Of a stretch of 64,000 bases of DNA, positions 16,350-26,936 are shown piece after piece (within the stretch, counting starts at the first letter, position 1; the number at the start of each line of letters is the position of its first letter). The translations under genes were made by a program, and so were the position numbers. Source of the stretch: Minwuia sp048007105 (GTDB lineage: Bacteria; Pseudomonadota; Alphaproteobacteria; Minwuiales; Minwuiaceae); NCBI RefSeq assembly GCF_048007105.1, contig NZ_CP180352.1:3720001-3784000 (forward strand). Reading direction: 5' to 3'. The notes beneath the pieces were generated by a model, which worked only from the letters and a program-made list of their open reading frames with translations, did not search any database and was not told the origin of the DNA.

Positions 16350-17735
16350 TTGAGCACGCCCTCCGACACCCCGACCGTAGCGCCCATCGAAGCCCTCACA
16401 GGAAACCTGCGCGAGTACAAGGAGCCCCAGGGGATCGATCTGCTGGGCCGCACCGAAGGCTTCTTCCAGTGGCAGGAACTGCGCCGCCAGCACGACCTGT
16501 GGCCCTATTCCCGTTCCGCCGACGAAGCACCCCGCGCCTGCAGCACCGCTCTGGACGACACGGGACGCTCCATCTCCGGCGTCAACTTCGCCTCCCAGGA
16601 CTATCTCAGCCTCTCCAGCCACCCCGCGGTGATCGAGGCGGCCAAGGCGGCGATGGACGAATTCGGCGTGCACAGCGCCGGCTCCGCCGCCCTGCTCGGC
16701 AACACGCCCTATTCCCTGAAGCTCGAGCGTGAGCTGGCAAGTTTCATGGGCATGGAGAATGTGACCCTGTATCCGACGGGCTGGTCCGCGGGCTATGCGG
16801 CGATCCAGGGCCTGGTCCGGCCGAACGACCATGTCGTGATGGACGTGCTCGCCCACTCCTGCATGCAGCAGGGCGCCATCGCCGCGACCACCAACATTCA
16901 TCTCTACGGCCATCTGAACACCGGCGGCGTGCGCCGGAAGCTGCGGGCAATCCGCGCCAAGGACAAGACCAACGGCATCATGGTCGTGACCGAGAGCCTG
17001 TTCTCCATGCACGCCGACACGCCGGACCTGTCCGAACTGCACGAGATCTGCCGCGAATACGACGCGACCCTGCTGGTCGACGTGGCGCACGATATGGGCT
17101 GCATCGGCGAAGACGGCCTCGGCCATCTGTCGCTGCAGAAGATGCTCGACAAGGTCGATCTGGTCGTCGGCAGCTTCTCCAAGAGCTTCGCGTCCAATGG
17201 CGGCTTCATCGCTTCGAATTCGCGGGCGGTGAAGGAATACCTGAAATACTACAGCGCGCCGCAGACCTTCTCCAACGCGCTGTCGCCCGTGCAGGCCGCC
17301 ATCGTCCTGACCACGCTGGGCATCATCCGCTCCCCGGAAGGCCGCGAACTGCGCCGCACGCTGATGGACAACATCCTGTATCTGCGCGAGCAGCTGAACC
17401 GCGCCCATATCGAAGTGCTGGGCGATCCCTGCCCCATCGTGCCGGCTCGCATCGGCGCCGAGGCGATGGCCCGCATCGCGATGAAGTATCTCGGCAAGCT
17501 CGGCGCGATCGTGAACCTGGTCGAGTACCCGGCCGTTCAGCGCAACGGATCCCGCATCCGCCTGCAGGTGATGGCGAAGCACAGCCGCGACGACATCGAC
17601 AACCTCACCGCTTCGCTTCGCAAGGCCATCGACCTGGCGGAGATCGAGTATCGGCGTTCGAACCTCGGTCGCCCGCAGCCGAAGCCCGCTGCCACCGAAT
17701 CGCAGACTGCCAAGGGTGAAGAACGCGCGGCCTGA
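16350..17735 (+). CDS. Alpha-oxoamine synthase homologue, candidate autoinducer synthase (CqsA/LqsA-like)
   Basis: A 461-residue fold-type I PLP enzyme of the alpha-oxoamine synthase family (5-aminolevulinate, KBL, BioF, serine palmitoyltransferase, CqsA/LqsA), which joins an acyl-CoA to an amino acid. The TTG start follows GAGAAGGAAG. Seen are FASQDYLSLSSHP, HSAGSAALLGNTPYSLKLE, DVLAHSCMQQGA, ESLFSMHAD, Asp244 and His247 in DVAHDMG (usually DEAHS) and the Schiff-base Lys278 in GSFSKSFASNGGF. The catalytic core is intact; the first 60 and last 40 residues are extra. The key context is a two-component system of three genes just downstream, the arrangement of cqsA-cqsS and lqsA-lqsR-lqsS. No ACP, tdh, hem or bio gene is adjacent. 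Autoinducer synthesis is inference; a lipid or other oxoamine product remains possible. Confidence 0.85.
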   Translation: MSTPSDTPTVAPIEALTGNLREYKEPQGIDLLGRTEGFFQWQELRRQHDLWPYSRSADEAPRACSTALDDTGRSISGVNFASQDYLSLSSHPAVIEAAKAAMDEFGVHSAGSAALLGNTPYSLKLERELASFMGMENVTLYPTGWSAGYAAIQGLVRPNDHVVMDVLAHSCMQQGAIAATTNIHLYGHLNTGGVRRKLRAIRAKDKTNGIMVVTESLFSMHADTPDLSELHEICREYDATLLVDVAHDMGCIGEDGLGHLSLQKMLDKVDLVVGSFSKSFASNGGFIASNSRAVKEYLKYYSAPQTFSNALSPVQAAIVLTTLGIIRSPEGRELRRTLMDNILYLREQLNRAHIEVLGDPCPIVPARIGAEAMARIAMKYLGKLGAIVNLVEYPAVQRNGSRIRLQVMAKHSRDDIDNLTASLRKAIDLAEIEYRRSNLGRPQPKPAATESQTAKGEERAA

Positions 17736-17782
17736 CAGCCGCCACACCCGGCCAACGCCAGAACGAGTGATGGAGCAGACGC

Positions 17783-18199
17783 ATGACAACCGCAGCAGAC
17801 CGGTTTCTCTCAGTCGACGATAATCCGGACTCCGCGGATCTGGCCGCCCGTGTTGCGACCCGCTGCGGTTTCGAGGCGCGGGCCGAATGCAATCCCGCCG
17901 CGGTTCCGCAGCTGGTCCAGGAATGGCAGCCGGACATTGTCTCGCTCGACCTCTGCATGCCCGAAATCGATGGCGTGGAACTGCTGACCAAGCTGATCAA
18001 GTGCGGCTTCTCCGGCGAGATCATCTTCATCAGCGGGCAGACCGACCGGATGGTCCAGCTCGCCGGCAAGCTGGCCGAGGCGCACGGGCTGAGCGTCCTT
18101 GCGGAGATGACAAAGCCCATTGAGGTCGCCAGGCTGCGCGATCTGCTCAATGTGGCGCGCGACCGGATGGCGGCACCGTGCCAGGCGACCGGTACCTGA
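17783..18199 (+). CDS. Single-domain response regulator
   Basis: A 138-residue CheY-like receiver without output domain. The acidic pair is in SVDDNPDS (Asp12, Asp13), the phosphoacceptor is Asp56 in DIVSLDLCMPEIDG, the switch Ser/Thr is Ser84 in FISGQTD and the lysine is Lys111 in MTKPIE. It lies between the alpha-oxoamine synthase and the hybrid kinase in one operon (47- and 49-base gaps), so it probably receives phosphate from that kinase and acts through protein contacts or as a phosphate relay. Confidence 0.9.
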   Translation: MTTAADRFLSVDDNPDSADLAARVATRCGFEARAECNPAAVPQLVQEWQPDIVSLDLCMPEIDGVELLTKLIKCGFSGEIIFISGQTDRMVQLAGKLAEAHGLSVLAEMTKPIEVARLRDLLNVARDRMAAPCQATGT

Positions 18200-18248
18200 C
18201 GGGACAACCGGTTCACCTCGCTTCGGACGACTTCTGCCAGGAGGCAAC

Positions 18249-20150
18249 ATGATTGCTGCGGCCAAGATCGAAGACCTGATCAATTCCTACCTGGAATGGA
18301 TCGCACCGGCGAAGCTGATGAACGACCGGTACGCGATGAAGCGTGTCCGCATGTTCCTGCTGAGCCATACTTTCGGGCCCTTTCTGGGGCACACGATCTC
18401 GTTCTACCTGTATTTCCTCGACCCGTCGCCGTCGCCGCACGTCTATATCCTGGCGCTGTCGATCTCCCTCTTCTGGCTGCTGCCGTTCATCCTTCGTGGT
18501 CTGAGCGGCTACTTCTCGCCGGAAAAGGTCTACAATGTCGTCGGCCTGATATCGGTGCAGAACCTGGTCTTCGCGATCCTGTGGGGCTGCTACCACTACG
18601 GCGGCATCAGCTCGCCGTTCATGGTCTGGTATCTGACCGTCCCGCTCCTCGCCTTCTTCTATTTCGGGCCGGACAGGAAGATCAAATACTCGGTCGTCGG
18701 CATCATCTGCCTGAACCTGCTGGGCTTCTACACCTGGTATCTCTACGGCGAGGGCTTCCCGGTCCACGTGCCGCTCGAGGAGATGGCCGGCATCGGCGTG
18801 GTCTCGACCCTCTCGGCCGCGCTCTACGTCTCCATGATGGCCGTCTACTACGCGACGGTCGTCGACTCGCAGTCCGAACTGGAGCGCGAATTCGAGCATC
18901 ACCGGCACACGATGCAGCAGCTGATCGAGGCAAAGGACGTCGCCGTCCGCGCCAACGCGGCGAAGTCCGAATTCCTGGCCCGCATGAGCCACGAACTCCG
19001 CACACCGCTCAACGCGATCATCGGCTACAGCGAAATCCTGCTGGAGGACGCGGAACTGGAAGGCCGCGACGAGACCGGCGTTGCCGACCTTCGCCGCATC
19101 CTGGATGCGGGCCATCATCTGCTGGAACTGGTCACGAGCGTCCTCGACATCGAAAAGATCGAGGCCGGCAAGATGGAGCTGCACAACGAGGAGTTCGAGG
19201 TCAGCGCCCTGATCCAGACCGTGGCCGCCACCTGCCGCCAGCTGGTTGCGCGCAACTTCAGTGAGCTCGTGATCGACTGCGATGACGATCTCGGCCGGCT
19301 CAATGCGGACACGACCAAGCTGCGCCAGGCGCTCATGAACCTGCTGAGCAACGCCGCCAAGTTCACAGCCAGCGGTCAGGTCCATCTGCGGGCGCACCGG
19401 CGCAAGCGTTCGGACAGCATGTGGCTCTGCATCGAGGTCGAAGACACCGGCATCGGCATCAAGCGCGAGCAGCTGACGAACCTGTTCCGCAACTTCGGCC
19501 AGGCCTCGCCGGAAGTCACCGCCAAGTTCGGCGGCACCGGCCTGGGTCTGTCGCTGAGCCAGAAGCTTTGCCGTCTGATGGGCGGGTACATCACCGTCCG
19601 CAGCGAGATCGGCGTCGGCTCCTGCTTCACCATCTGGCTGCCGCTGCAACCGGAAGGCCAGCAGGCCGCCACCGCCGGACATACGGCCGCCGCATCCGCC
19701 GCACAGTTCAAGAGCCTGAAGAACCGCAGGGTTCTGGTCGTCGACGAGGACCCTGCCGACCTGCTGCAGGTGGAGCGGACCCTCCACGGCGCGGACTGCT
19801 TCGTTCACACTGCGGCAAGCATCGAAGAAGGCATCCGCCTCGCCAACGAGGTCAAGCCGGACATGATCGTGCTGGATCCCATCTTGCACGACGGGAACGG
19901 TGTCAGCATACTCCGGGCCCTGAAAGCCGAGGAGGCCACTTCCGACATTCCGGTGGTCGTCCAGAGCGTCGTCGATGACGGTGTCGGTGCAGAATCCGCC
20001 GGCGCCAGCGTCTTCCTGATGAAGCCGCTCGACCGGATGGAGCTGCTGGCTTCCCTGAACGCCCTCGCCAGCGGTGAAGTCCGCGACACGGCAAGGTCAA
20101 TTCCGGGAATCAACTTCCTGAACGCTGCCGGAGGGGCCGCACATGCCTAA
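18249..20150 (+). CDS. Hybrid sensor histidine kinase with six-helix membrane sensor (CqsS/LqsS-like layout)
   Basis: A 633-residue kinase; CAGGAGGCAAC precedes the ATG. Residues about 35-203 hold six hydrophobic helices with short loops and no large periplasmic domain, fitting a sensor for a hydrophobic signal within the membrane. A coiled-coil linker (205-235) leads to HisKA with His248 in MSHELRTPLN, then the ATPase with N-box NLLSNAAKF (about 364-372), DTGIGI (399-404) and GGTGLGL (428-434). A receiver at 493-610 has VVDEDPAD, a candidate phosphoacceptor Asp543 in VLDPILHD and Lys592. It overlaps the next receiver gene by 8 bases. The layout (membrane helices, HK, REC) and its neighbour match CqsS; sequence similarity cannot be tested here. 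Confidence 0.9.
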   Translation: MIAAAKIEDLINSYLEWIAPAKLMNDRYAMKRVRMFLLSHTFGPFLGHTISFYLYFLDPSPSPHVYILALSISLFWLLPFILRGLSGYFSPEKVYNVVGLISVQNLVFAILWGCYHYGGISSPFMVWYLTVPLLAFFYFGPDRKIKYSVVGIICLNLLGFYTWYLYGEGFPVHVPLEEMAGIGVVSTLSAALYVSMMAVYYATVVDSQSELEREFEHHRHTMQQLIEAKDVAVRANAAKSEFLARMSHELRTPLNAIIGYSEILLEDAELEGRDETGVADLRRILDAGHHLLELVTSVLDIEKIEAGKMELHNEEFEVSALIQTVAATCRQLVARNFSELVIDCDDDLGRLNADTTKLRQALMNLLSNAAKFTASGQVHLRAHRRKRSDSMWLCIEVEDTGIGIKREQLTNLFRNFGQASPEVTAKFGGTGLGLSLSQKLCRLMGGYITVRSEIGVGSCFTIWLPLQPEGQQAATAGHTAAASAAQFKSLKNRRVLVVDEDPADLLQVERTLHGADCFVHTAASIEEGIRLANEVKPDMIVLDPILHDGNGVSILRALKAEEATSDIPVVVQSVVDDGVGAESAGASVFLMKPLDRMELLASLNALASGEVRDTARSIPGINFLNAAGGAAHA

Positions 20151-20523
20151 GATACTTCTGGTGGAAGACAATCAGATGAACCGGGACATGCTGAGCCGGC
20201 GCCTGAACCGGATCGGGTTCGATGTCTGCACGGCCGTCGACGGCCCGAGCGGGGTCGACGCGGCTTCCCGCGAGGCGCCGGACGTCATCCTGATGGATAT
20301 CGCGCTGGGCGAGATGGACGGCTGGGAAGCGACGCGGCGCATCAAGTCGAATCCCGAGACAAGACAGATCCCGATCATCGCACTCACCGCACATGCGCTG
20401 CAGAGCGACCGGGAGAAGAGCATCCAGGTCGGGTGCGCTGACTTCGATACCAAGCCCGTCGCTCTGCCCCGCCTGCTCGGCAAGATCGAGGACTGCCTGA
20501 TGCAGTCGTCGTCCGCCGCCTAG
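20143..20523 (+). CDS. Single-domain response regulator, DivK-like
   Basis: A 126-residue receiver with VEDNQMNRDML at the N-terminus, phosphoacceptor Asp52 in DVILMDIALGEMDGWEATRRIK, Thr82 in ALTAHA and Lys104 in DTKPV. It closely resembles DivK-type receivers of alphaproteobacteria. It begins inside the kinase gene (8-base overlap), so the two are coupled, and it is the last gene of the operon before a strong terminator. It probably passes the signal on to a phosphotransferase or output regulator encoded elsewhere. Confidence 0.92.
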   Translation: MPKILLVEDNQMNRDMLSRRLNRIGFDVCTAVDGPSGVDAASREAPDVILMDIALGEMDGWEATRRIKSNPETRQIPIIALTAHALQSDREKSIQVGCADFDTKPVALPRLLGKIEDCLMQSSSAA

Positions 20524-20562
20524 ACATCTGCTGCGGCCCGGGCCGCTTCAATCAGAATCGGA

Positions 20563-20597
20563 ACGCCGCAAGAGGATGAACCTCTTGCGGCGTTTTT
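20563..20597. terminator. Bidirectional terminator between the signalling operon and katG
   Basis: ACGCCGCAAGAGG (20563-20575) and CCTCTTGCGGCGT (20581-20593) form a perfect 13-pair stem with a five-base loop, ending in TTTTT on the plus strand. The genes on each side converge on it. Confidence 0.9.
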
Positions 20598-20626
20598 CGT
20601 CGGCAGACGTGAGCCGTCGGAGCGGA

Positions 20627-22819
<2,193 letters not shown>

Positions 22820-23130
22820 TCGTCTCTCCCATCGCGTACTGGCATTTCGCCAGTGATTTAGAATAATTCTAATTTAGGTGGGGCGATGCGGTTTGGCAAG
22901 CCACAACCGCCCGCAACAGCACTTCCGGAGACATGGCCGGACGCGGGCGATCTTCAAGCGTTGCATCCGGTGCAGACAGCCGCTGCGGCACCGTGCCCCC
23001 GCGATGGCAGGTTCGCGCTGGACGCCGCCGCCTGTTTCGCTAGAACGTCCCTTCCCGCCGCGACGAAGACCGGACCGTCCGCGGCAACGGCATGTCGGCG
23101 GGAACAACATGACGAGGAGAGGAAACCCGG
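22820..23130. other. Intergenic region between katG and the CoA-transferase
   Basis: This 311-base divergent gap contains the ICE-type box at 22857-22873 close to katG. The remaining GC-rich part shows no conserved reading frame and no RNA structure I can support, apart from GAGAGGAAACC, the ribosome site of the gene at 23131. Confidence 0.6.
22857..22873. promoter_or_regulatory. ICE-like (Irr) / Fur-family box upstream of katG
   Basis: TTTAGAA-TAA-TTCTAAT matches the iron control element TTTAGAA-N3-TTCTAAA bound by Irr in alphaproteobacteria at 13 of 14 defined positions. It contains the perfect 7-1-7 inverted repeat TTAGAATAATTCTAA, also close to a PerR box. Placement 38-54 bases before the katG ATG suits a promoter-overlapping regulator site. 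Confidence 0.7.
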
Positions 23131-24333
23131 ATGACCACCGAGCCCCGCGCCTTCGAAGGGATCAACGTACTCGACTTCACCCAGGGCATCGCCGGTCCGC
23201 ACGCCACAATGCTGCTGGCCCAGCACGGCGCCAACGTCCTGAAGATCGAGCCGCCGGAGGGCGACTGGGGGCGCACCCTGGGCGCGACCTATGACGACCA
23301 GTGCGCGCATTCCATCGCCTTCAACCGCGGCAAGCGCTCCCTCGCCATGGACATGAAGAACCCGGACGCGCAGGCCGCCGCCCGCCGCATCGCCGAGAAG
23401 GCCGACGTCATCGTCGAGGCCTTCCGCCCCGGCGTCATGGCAAAGTTCGGTCTCTCCTACGATCAGGTGAAGGCGTTCAACCCGGACGTCATCTACCTGT
23501 CGGTCACCGGCTTCGGTCAGTCCGGCCCCTATTCCAACCGTCCGGTGACCGATGCGGTCATTCAGGCCTATTCGGGCCTGATGACGGTGAACAAGGACAA
23601 GGACGGCCTGCCGCAGCGCCTCAACATGATCCCCATCGACGTGATCACCGGGCTCTACGGCTTCCAGTCCCTTTCCACCGCGCTGATGCGGAAGTTCCGC
23701 TATGGCACCGGCTGCTACATCGACAACAACCTGATGCAGTGCGCCGCCGCCTTCCAGTCGGCCAAGATGATGGAATTCTATCTGGAGAAGGGCCCGAGTC
23801 AGCCGCTCTACGTGCCCGTTGGCACGATGGAGACCACGGACGGCTTCATCAACATCACCGCCATGCGCGAAGCCCACTACAGCACGCTCTGCGATGTGAT
23901 GGGCAAGCCGGAGTGGAAGGATGACCCGCGCTTCTCCGACCGAAACAAGCGGCTGGAGAACGAGCACATCCTGATGCCGATGATCCGCGAGGTCTTCGCC
24001 ACCCGCTCGACCGCCGAATGGGCGAAGGACATGACCGAAGCCGGCCTGATGAATGCGCCGGTCCAGACCTATGGCGACATGATGGGCCACGAACACACCA
24101 AGGCCATCGACGCCATCGCCTATCTGGAGCACGACAAGACCGGAATGGTGCCCATGCCCCACATCCCCGGACAGCCGCGCATCGACGGCGAAGGCCCCCT
24201 GACCCACTCGCCCTCGATCGGGGAGCACTCGGACGAGATCCTCGCCGAGTGGGGTTATTCCGAAGCCGAGATCGCCGCCATGAAGTCGGGCGGCGCCGTG
24301 CGTTACCCGGGACTCGCCGCCGCCGCGGAGTAG
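23131..24333 (+). CDS. CaiB/BaiF-family CoA-transferase
   Basis: A 400-residue class III CoA-transferase that moves CoA between carboxylic acids. The N-terminal GINVLDFTQGIAGPHATMLLAQHGANVLKIE is the family nucleotide-binding start; the probable catalytic Asp is Asp170 in IPIDVITGLYGFQS, aligned with the Asp that forms acyl-anhydrides in formyl-CoA transferase. GAGAGGAAACCCGG precedes the ATG. It faces an acyl-CoA ligase gene with only four bases between stops. Substrate not determined; carnitine-like or aromatic acids are common for this pair. Confidence 0.92.
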   Translation: MTTEPRAFEGINVLDFTQGIAGPHATMLLAQHGANVLKIEPPEGDWGRTLGATYDDQCAHSIAFNRGKRSLAMDMKNPDAQAAARRIAEKADVIVEAFRPGVMAKFGLSYDQVKAFNPDVIYLSVTGFGQSGPYSNRPVTDAVIQAYSGLMTVNKDKDGLPQRLNMIPIDVITGLYGFQSLSTALMRKFRYGTGCYIDNNLMQCAAAFQSAKMMEFYLEKGPSQPLYVPVGTMETTDGFINITAMREAHYSTLCDVMGKPEWKDDPRFSDRNKRLENEHILMPMIREVFATRSTAEWAKDMTEAGLMNAPVQTYGDMMGHEHTKAIDAIAYLEHDKTGMVPMPHIPGQPRIDGEGPLTHSPSIGEHSDEILAEWGYSEAEIAAMKSGGAVRYPGLAAAAE

Positions 24334-24337
24334 GCGT

Positions 24338-25999
24338 TCAGGAAGCTTTCGAGAACCGCTGTCCCTTCAGGCGGATGCCAGCGGCCTCGCGGTCCCAGGT
24401 ATCGGCCGTGACACCCTCGGAACGAAGCTCAACCTTCTGCACCTTCGCGGTCGGCGTCTTGGGCAGTTCGTCGACGATCCGGACGTAGCGCGGCACCATG
24501 AAGTGCGCCATGCGCGGGGTCAGGAACTCGATCAGTTCGACCGGGTCGATGGTCTTCCCCTCGACCGGCGCGACGACGACCATGACCTCGTCCTCGCTCA
24601 TCTCGTTCGGCACGGCGATGGCAGCCACTTCGCGGACGGATGGATGTGCGCCGACATCGGACTCGACCTCGAAGGACGAGATGTTTTCGCCTCGGCGGCG
24701 GATGGCGTCCTTCATCCGGTCGACGAAGTAGAAATTGCCCTCGGCGTCCATGCGGAAGGCGTCGCCGGTATGGAACCAGCCGTTGCGCCAGGCCTTCGCG
24801 GTTGCTTCCGGATTGTTGTGATAGCCGGAATTCATCGCCCAGGGCCGGTCGGTGCGGACCATCATCTCGCCGATCTCGCCCACCGGAACCTCGCAATCGT
24901 TCTCGTCGACCAGGCGGACCTGGACGCCGTCGCGGACCTTGCCGCAGGTGCCGCGCACGGTCGGGTTCGGCTCGGAGAAGATCGGTGTCGAGACCTCGGT
25001 CATGTTGAAGATCGTGTAGACCTCCACCCCGAAACGCTTGGCGAAGGCCTCGATGTCACCAGCCAGCGGCACCATGAACATGGTCTTCATCGGGCTGTCA
25101 GCATCGTCCGGCTTCGGCGGCACCTTCTCGATAAACTGGGCCATGACGCCCAGCAGGAAGGTCGCCGTGGTCTCCGTTCGGCGGATGACATCCCAGAACG
25201 TCGCGGTATCGAACCGTTCGACCAGCGTGATCGAGCCGCCACGGACCAGCATGTTGTAGGTGATGCCCGAACCGCCGATGTGGAACAGCGGCAGGTTGAC
25301 CAGGAAGCGGTCCTCGCCGGTGATGCAGGGCCAGGTCTCGGGTCCGGCGTTGGAGAACAGATGCAGATAGGAGCACAGCACCGCCTTCGACGGTCCGGTC
25401 GTGCCCGAGGTGAAGATGATCTGGTGCGGATCCCAGGGCTCGATCCGGCGCGGGGTCGCGGCGATGGTCCCCGCCTCCGGCAACAGCACATCCTCGTAGA
25501 CATGGCAGTCGAGACCGGCCACATCGGCCTTGCCGCCAACCGAGACCATGGTCTTCACTGCGGCCGTATCGACGTCGGCGAGCCGCGGCGCGAGATCAGC
25601 ATGGGCGATGATGCGGCGGGCGTCGGAGATGTTCAGCACATGGGCCAGCAGGCTGCCGCGGTAGCTGGTGTTGATCGCGACATAGACCGCGCCGAGATAG
25701 TTCAGCGCCAGGAAGATACGGATGTTCTCGGCCGAGTTGGGCAGCCACACGACGACATGCTCGCCCTGTTCGACGCCAAGCTGTTGCAGACCCAGCGCCG
25801 TCTGCAGCACCAGCCGCCGCAAGTCGGCGTAGGTCCAGGTCGTGCCGTCGTCGAAGACCGCGAAGACCTTGTCCGGACATTCGCGGTCCCAGCGGTCGAT
25901 CAGGTCACGGACAACGACGCGGTCGCGCGGCGGGATTCTGGGATCGGAAGCTTCGGGCGCCTCCGGCGCGGCTTCGGCCTGGATCTGCGGTCCGGTCAC
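24338..25999 (-). CDS. AMP-dependent acyl-CoA ligase (crotonobetaine/carnitine-CoA ligase-like)
   Basis: A 553-residue adenylating enzyme that activates a carboxylic acid to its CoA thioester through an acyl-AMP. Motifs in order: IIFTSGTTGPSKAVLC (phosphate loop), YTIFNMTEVS, WFHTGDAFRMD, FVDRMKDAIRRRGENIS and, near the end, the catalytic Lys in LPKTPTAKVQK. The proline- and glutamate-rich first 20 residues are likely disordered. The sequence pattern (SGYHNNPEATAKAW, GENISSFEVE) is that of CaiC-like ligases. It is convergent with the CoA-transferase. Confidence 0.92.
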   Translation of the reverse strand: MTGPQIQAEAAPEAPEASDPRIPPRDRVVVRDLIDRWDRECPDKVFAVFDDGTTWTYADLRRLVLQTALGLQQLGVEQGEHVVVWLPNSAENIRIFLALNYLGAVYVAINTSYRGSLLAHVLNISDARRIIAHADLAPRLADVDTAAVKTMVSVGGKADVAGLDCHVYEDVLLPEAGTIAATPRRIEPWDPHQIIFTSGTTGPSKAVLCSYLHLFSNAGPETWPCITGEDRFLVNLPLFHIGGSGITYNMLVRGGSITLVERFDTATFWDVIRRTETTATFLLGVMAQFIEKVPPKPDDADSPMKTMFMVPLAGDIEAFAKRFGVEVYTIFNMTEVSTPIFSEPNPTVRGTCGKVRDGVQVRLVDENDCEVPVGEIGEMMVRTDRPWAMNSGYHNNPEATAKAWRNGWFHTGDAFRMDAEGNFYFVDRMKDAIRRRGENISSFEVESDVGAHPSVREVAAIAVPNEMSEDEVMVVVAPVEGKTIDPVELIEFLTPRMAHFMVPRYVRIVDELPKTPTAKVQKVELRSEGVTADTWDREAAGIRLKGQRFSKAS

Positions 26000-26095
26000 G
26001 GCAATCTCCCCTGTTGCTGGTTGCCGAAACCTACCCGCCGGTAGATCGCACGTAAACCACGGCCGGGCGCATGACGCCCTCCGCGGTCTATGACC

Positions 26096-26863
26096 TCAGA
26101 GTTCCTCGTTGCGGATGCTGGGGGACGTCGCCAGCGAATGCGCGACGGCGGCGGTGATCGCCTCCGCACGGTAGGGTTTGGCAATGACGAAATCCGGCTC
26201 GAACGACTCGCCCGTCAGCACTTCCTCGGGGAAGCCGGTGACGAAGATCACGGGCGCATCGGTCACTCGGCGCAGCCGTCTGAGCGCCTCTCCGTCAAAG
26301 TTTTCGTCGCCGAGATTGTAGTCGGCGATGATCAGGTCGGGCTGCCTGTCGACGCAGAGGTCGATGGCGTCGGACACGCTCTCGGCCCAGCCGACGGATT
26401 CCACGTTCACCTGTCTCAGCACGCTTTCAAGATCGTCACGGATGATCGGTTCGTCCTCGACGATGATCGCCCGGCTGCCGGGTTCGGGCTTCAGCGCCTC
26501 CCGCTGCGACTTCAACAGGTCCGCCGCCTCGTCGGCCTCAAGTCCCACGATGCCAGCAGCCTCGCTGAGGGGAATACCCAGCACATCGGTGAGCAGAAGC
26601 AGCAACCGAGGTACGGCGGGCGGGGCCGGCATGCTCCGCCACAACGCGTCGTCGGTGAAAGCCCGGGCGTCGGCATGGGAACGCTCGGCTTCTGCGCGCC
26701 AGAGTCTGAGAAAGGACGCGATCTGGGAGGCGGTGACAGTGTCCTCACCCTCCGCCATGCTCTTGTGCGCCATGATGAGGCGGGCCAGCTCGTCGCCGCC
26801 CATTTGATCGCCGGAAGCCGCGCGGGCGAACTGCCGGAGAGCCGTGATCTGCAATGGTGACAT
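26096..26863 (-). CDS. PhyR-type response regulator (sigma-like domain plus receiver)
   Basis: A 255-residue protein with the layout of the general-stress anti-anti-sigma regulator PhyR. Residues 1-125 form a degenerate ECF-sigma-like domain (LRQFARAASGDQMGGDELA and LLLLLTDVLGIPLSEAAGIVGLEADEAADLL). Residues 131-250 form a FATGUY-type receiver with VEDEPIIRDDLE, phosphoacceptor Asp181 in LIIADYNLGD, PVIFVTGFPEEVLTGE and the Lys in IAKPYRAEAI. In canonical PhyR phosphorylation frees the sigma-like domain to bind NepR and release EcfG. No nepR or ecfG gene is in the window, and the sigma-like part looks diverged, so this may be a paralogue tied to the adjacent phytochrome kinase. The ribosome site is weak (GAGTAGA). 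Confidence 0.8.
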   Translation of the reverse strand: MSPLQITALRQFARAASGDQMGGDELARLIMAHKSMAEGEDTVTASQIASFLRLWRAEAERSHADARAFTDDALWRSMPAPPAVPRLLLLLTDVLGIPLSEAAGIVGLEADEAADLLKSQREALKPEPGSRAIIVEDEPIIRDDLESVLRQVNVESVGWAESVSDAIDLCVDRQPDLIIADYNLGDENFDGEALRRLRRVTDAPVIFVTGFPEEVLTGESFEPDFVIAKPYRAEAITAAVAHSLATSPSIRNEEL

Positions 26864-26936
26864 TCTACTCGGATACTCGGGTCAGGGGTCTTGGTTCTTC
26901 TTGACGGGACAGGCCGGCGCGGCGGAACCGCAGGCC

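Noticed and set aside
16350..17735. Call of serine palmitoyltransferase or 2-amino-3-ketobutyrate ligase for the alpha-oxoamine synthase
   Set aside because: No sphingolipid, acyl carrier or threonine dehydrogenase gene adjacent; DVAHD and the signalling neighbours fit a CqsA/LqsA-like role better, though this is not proven.
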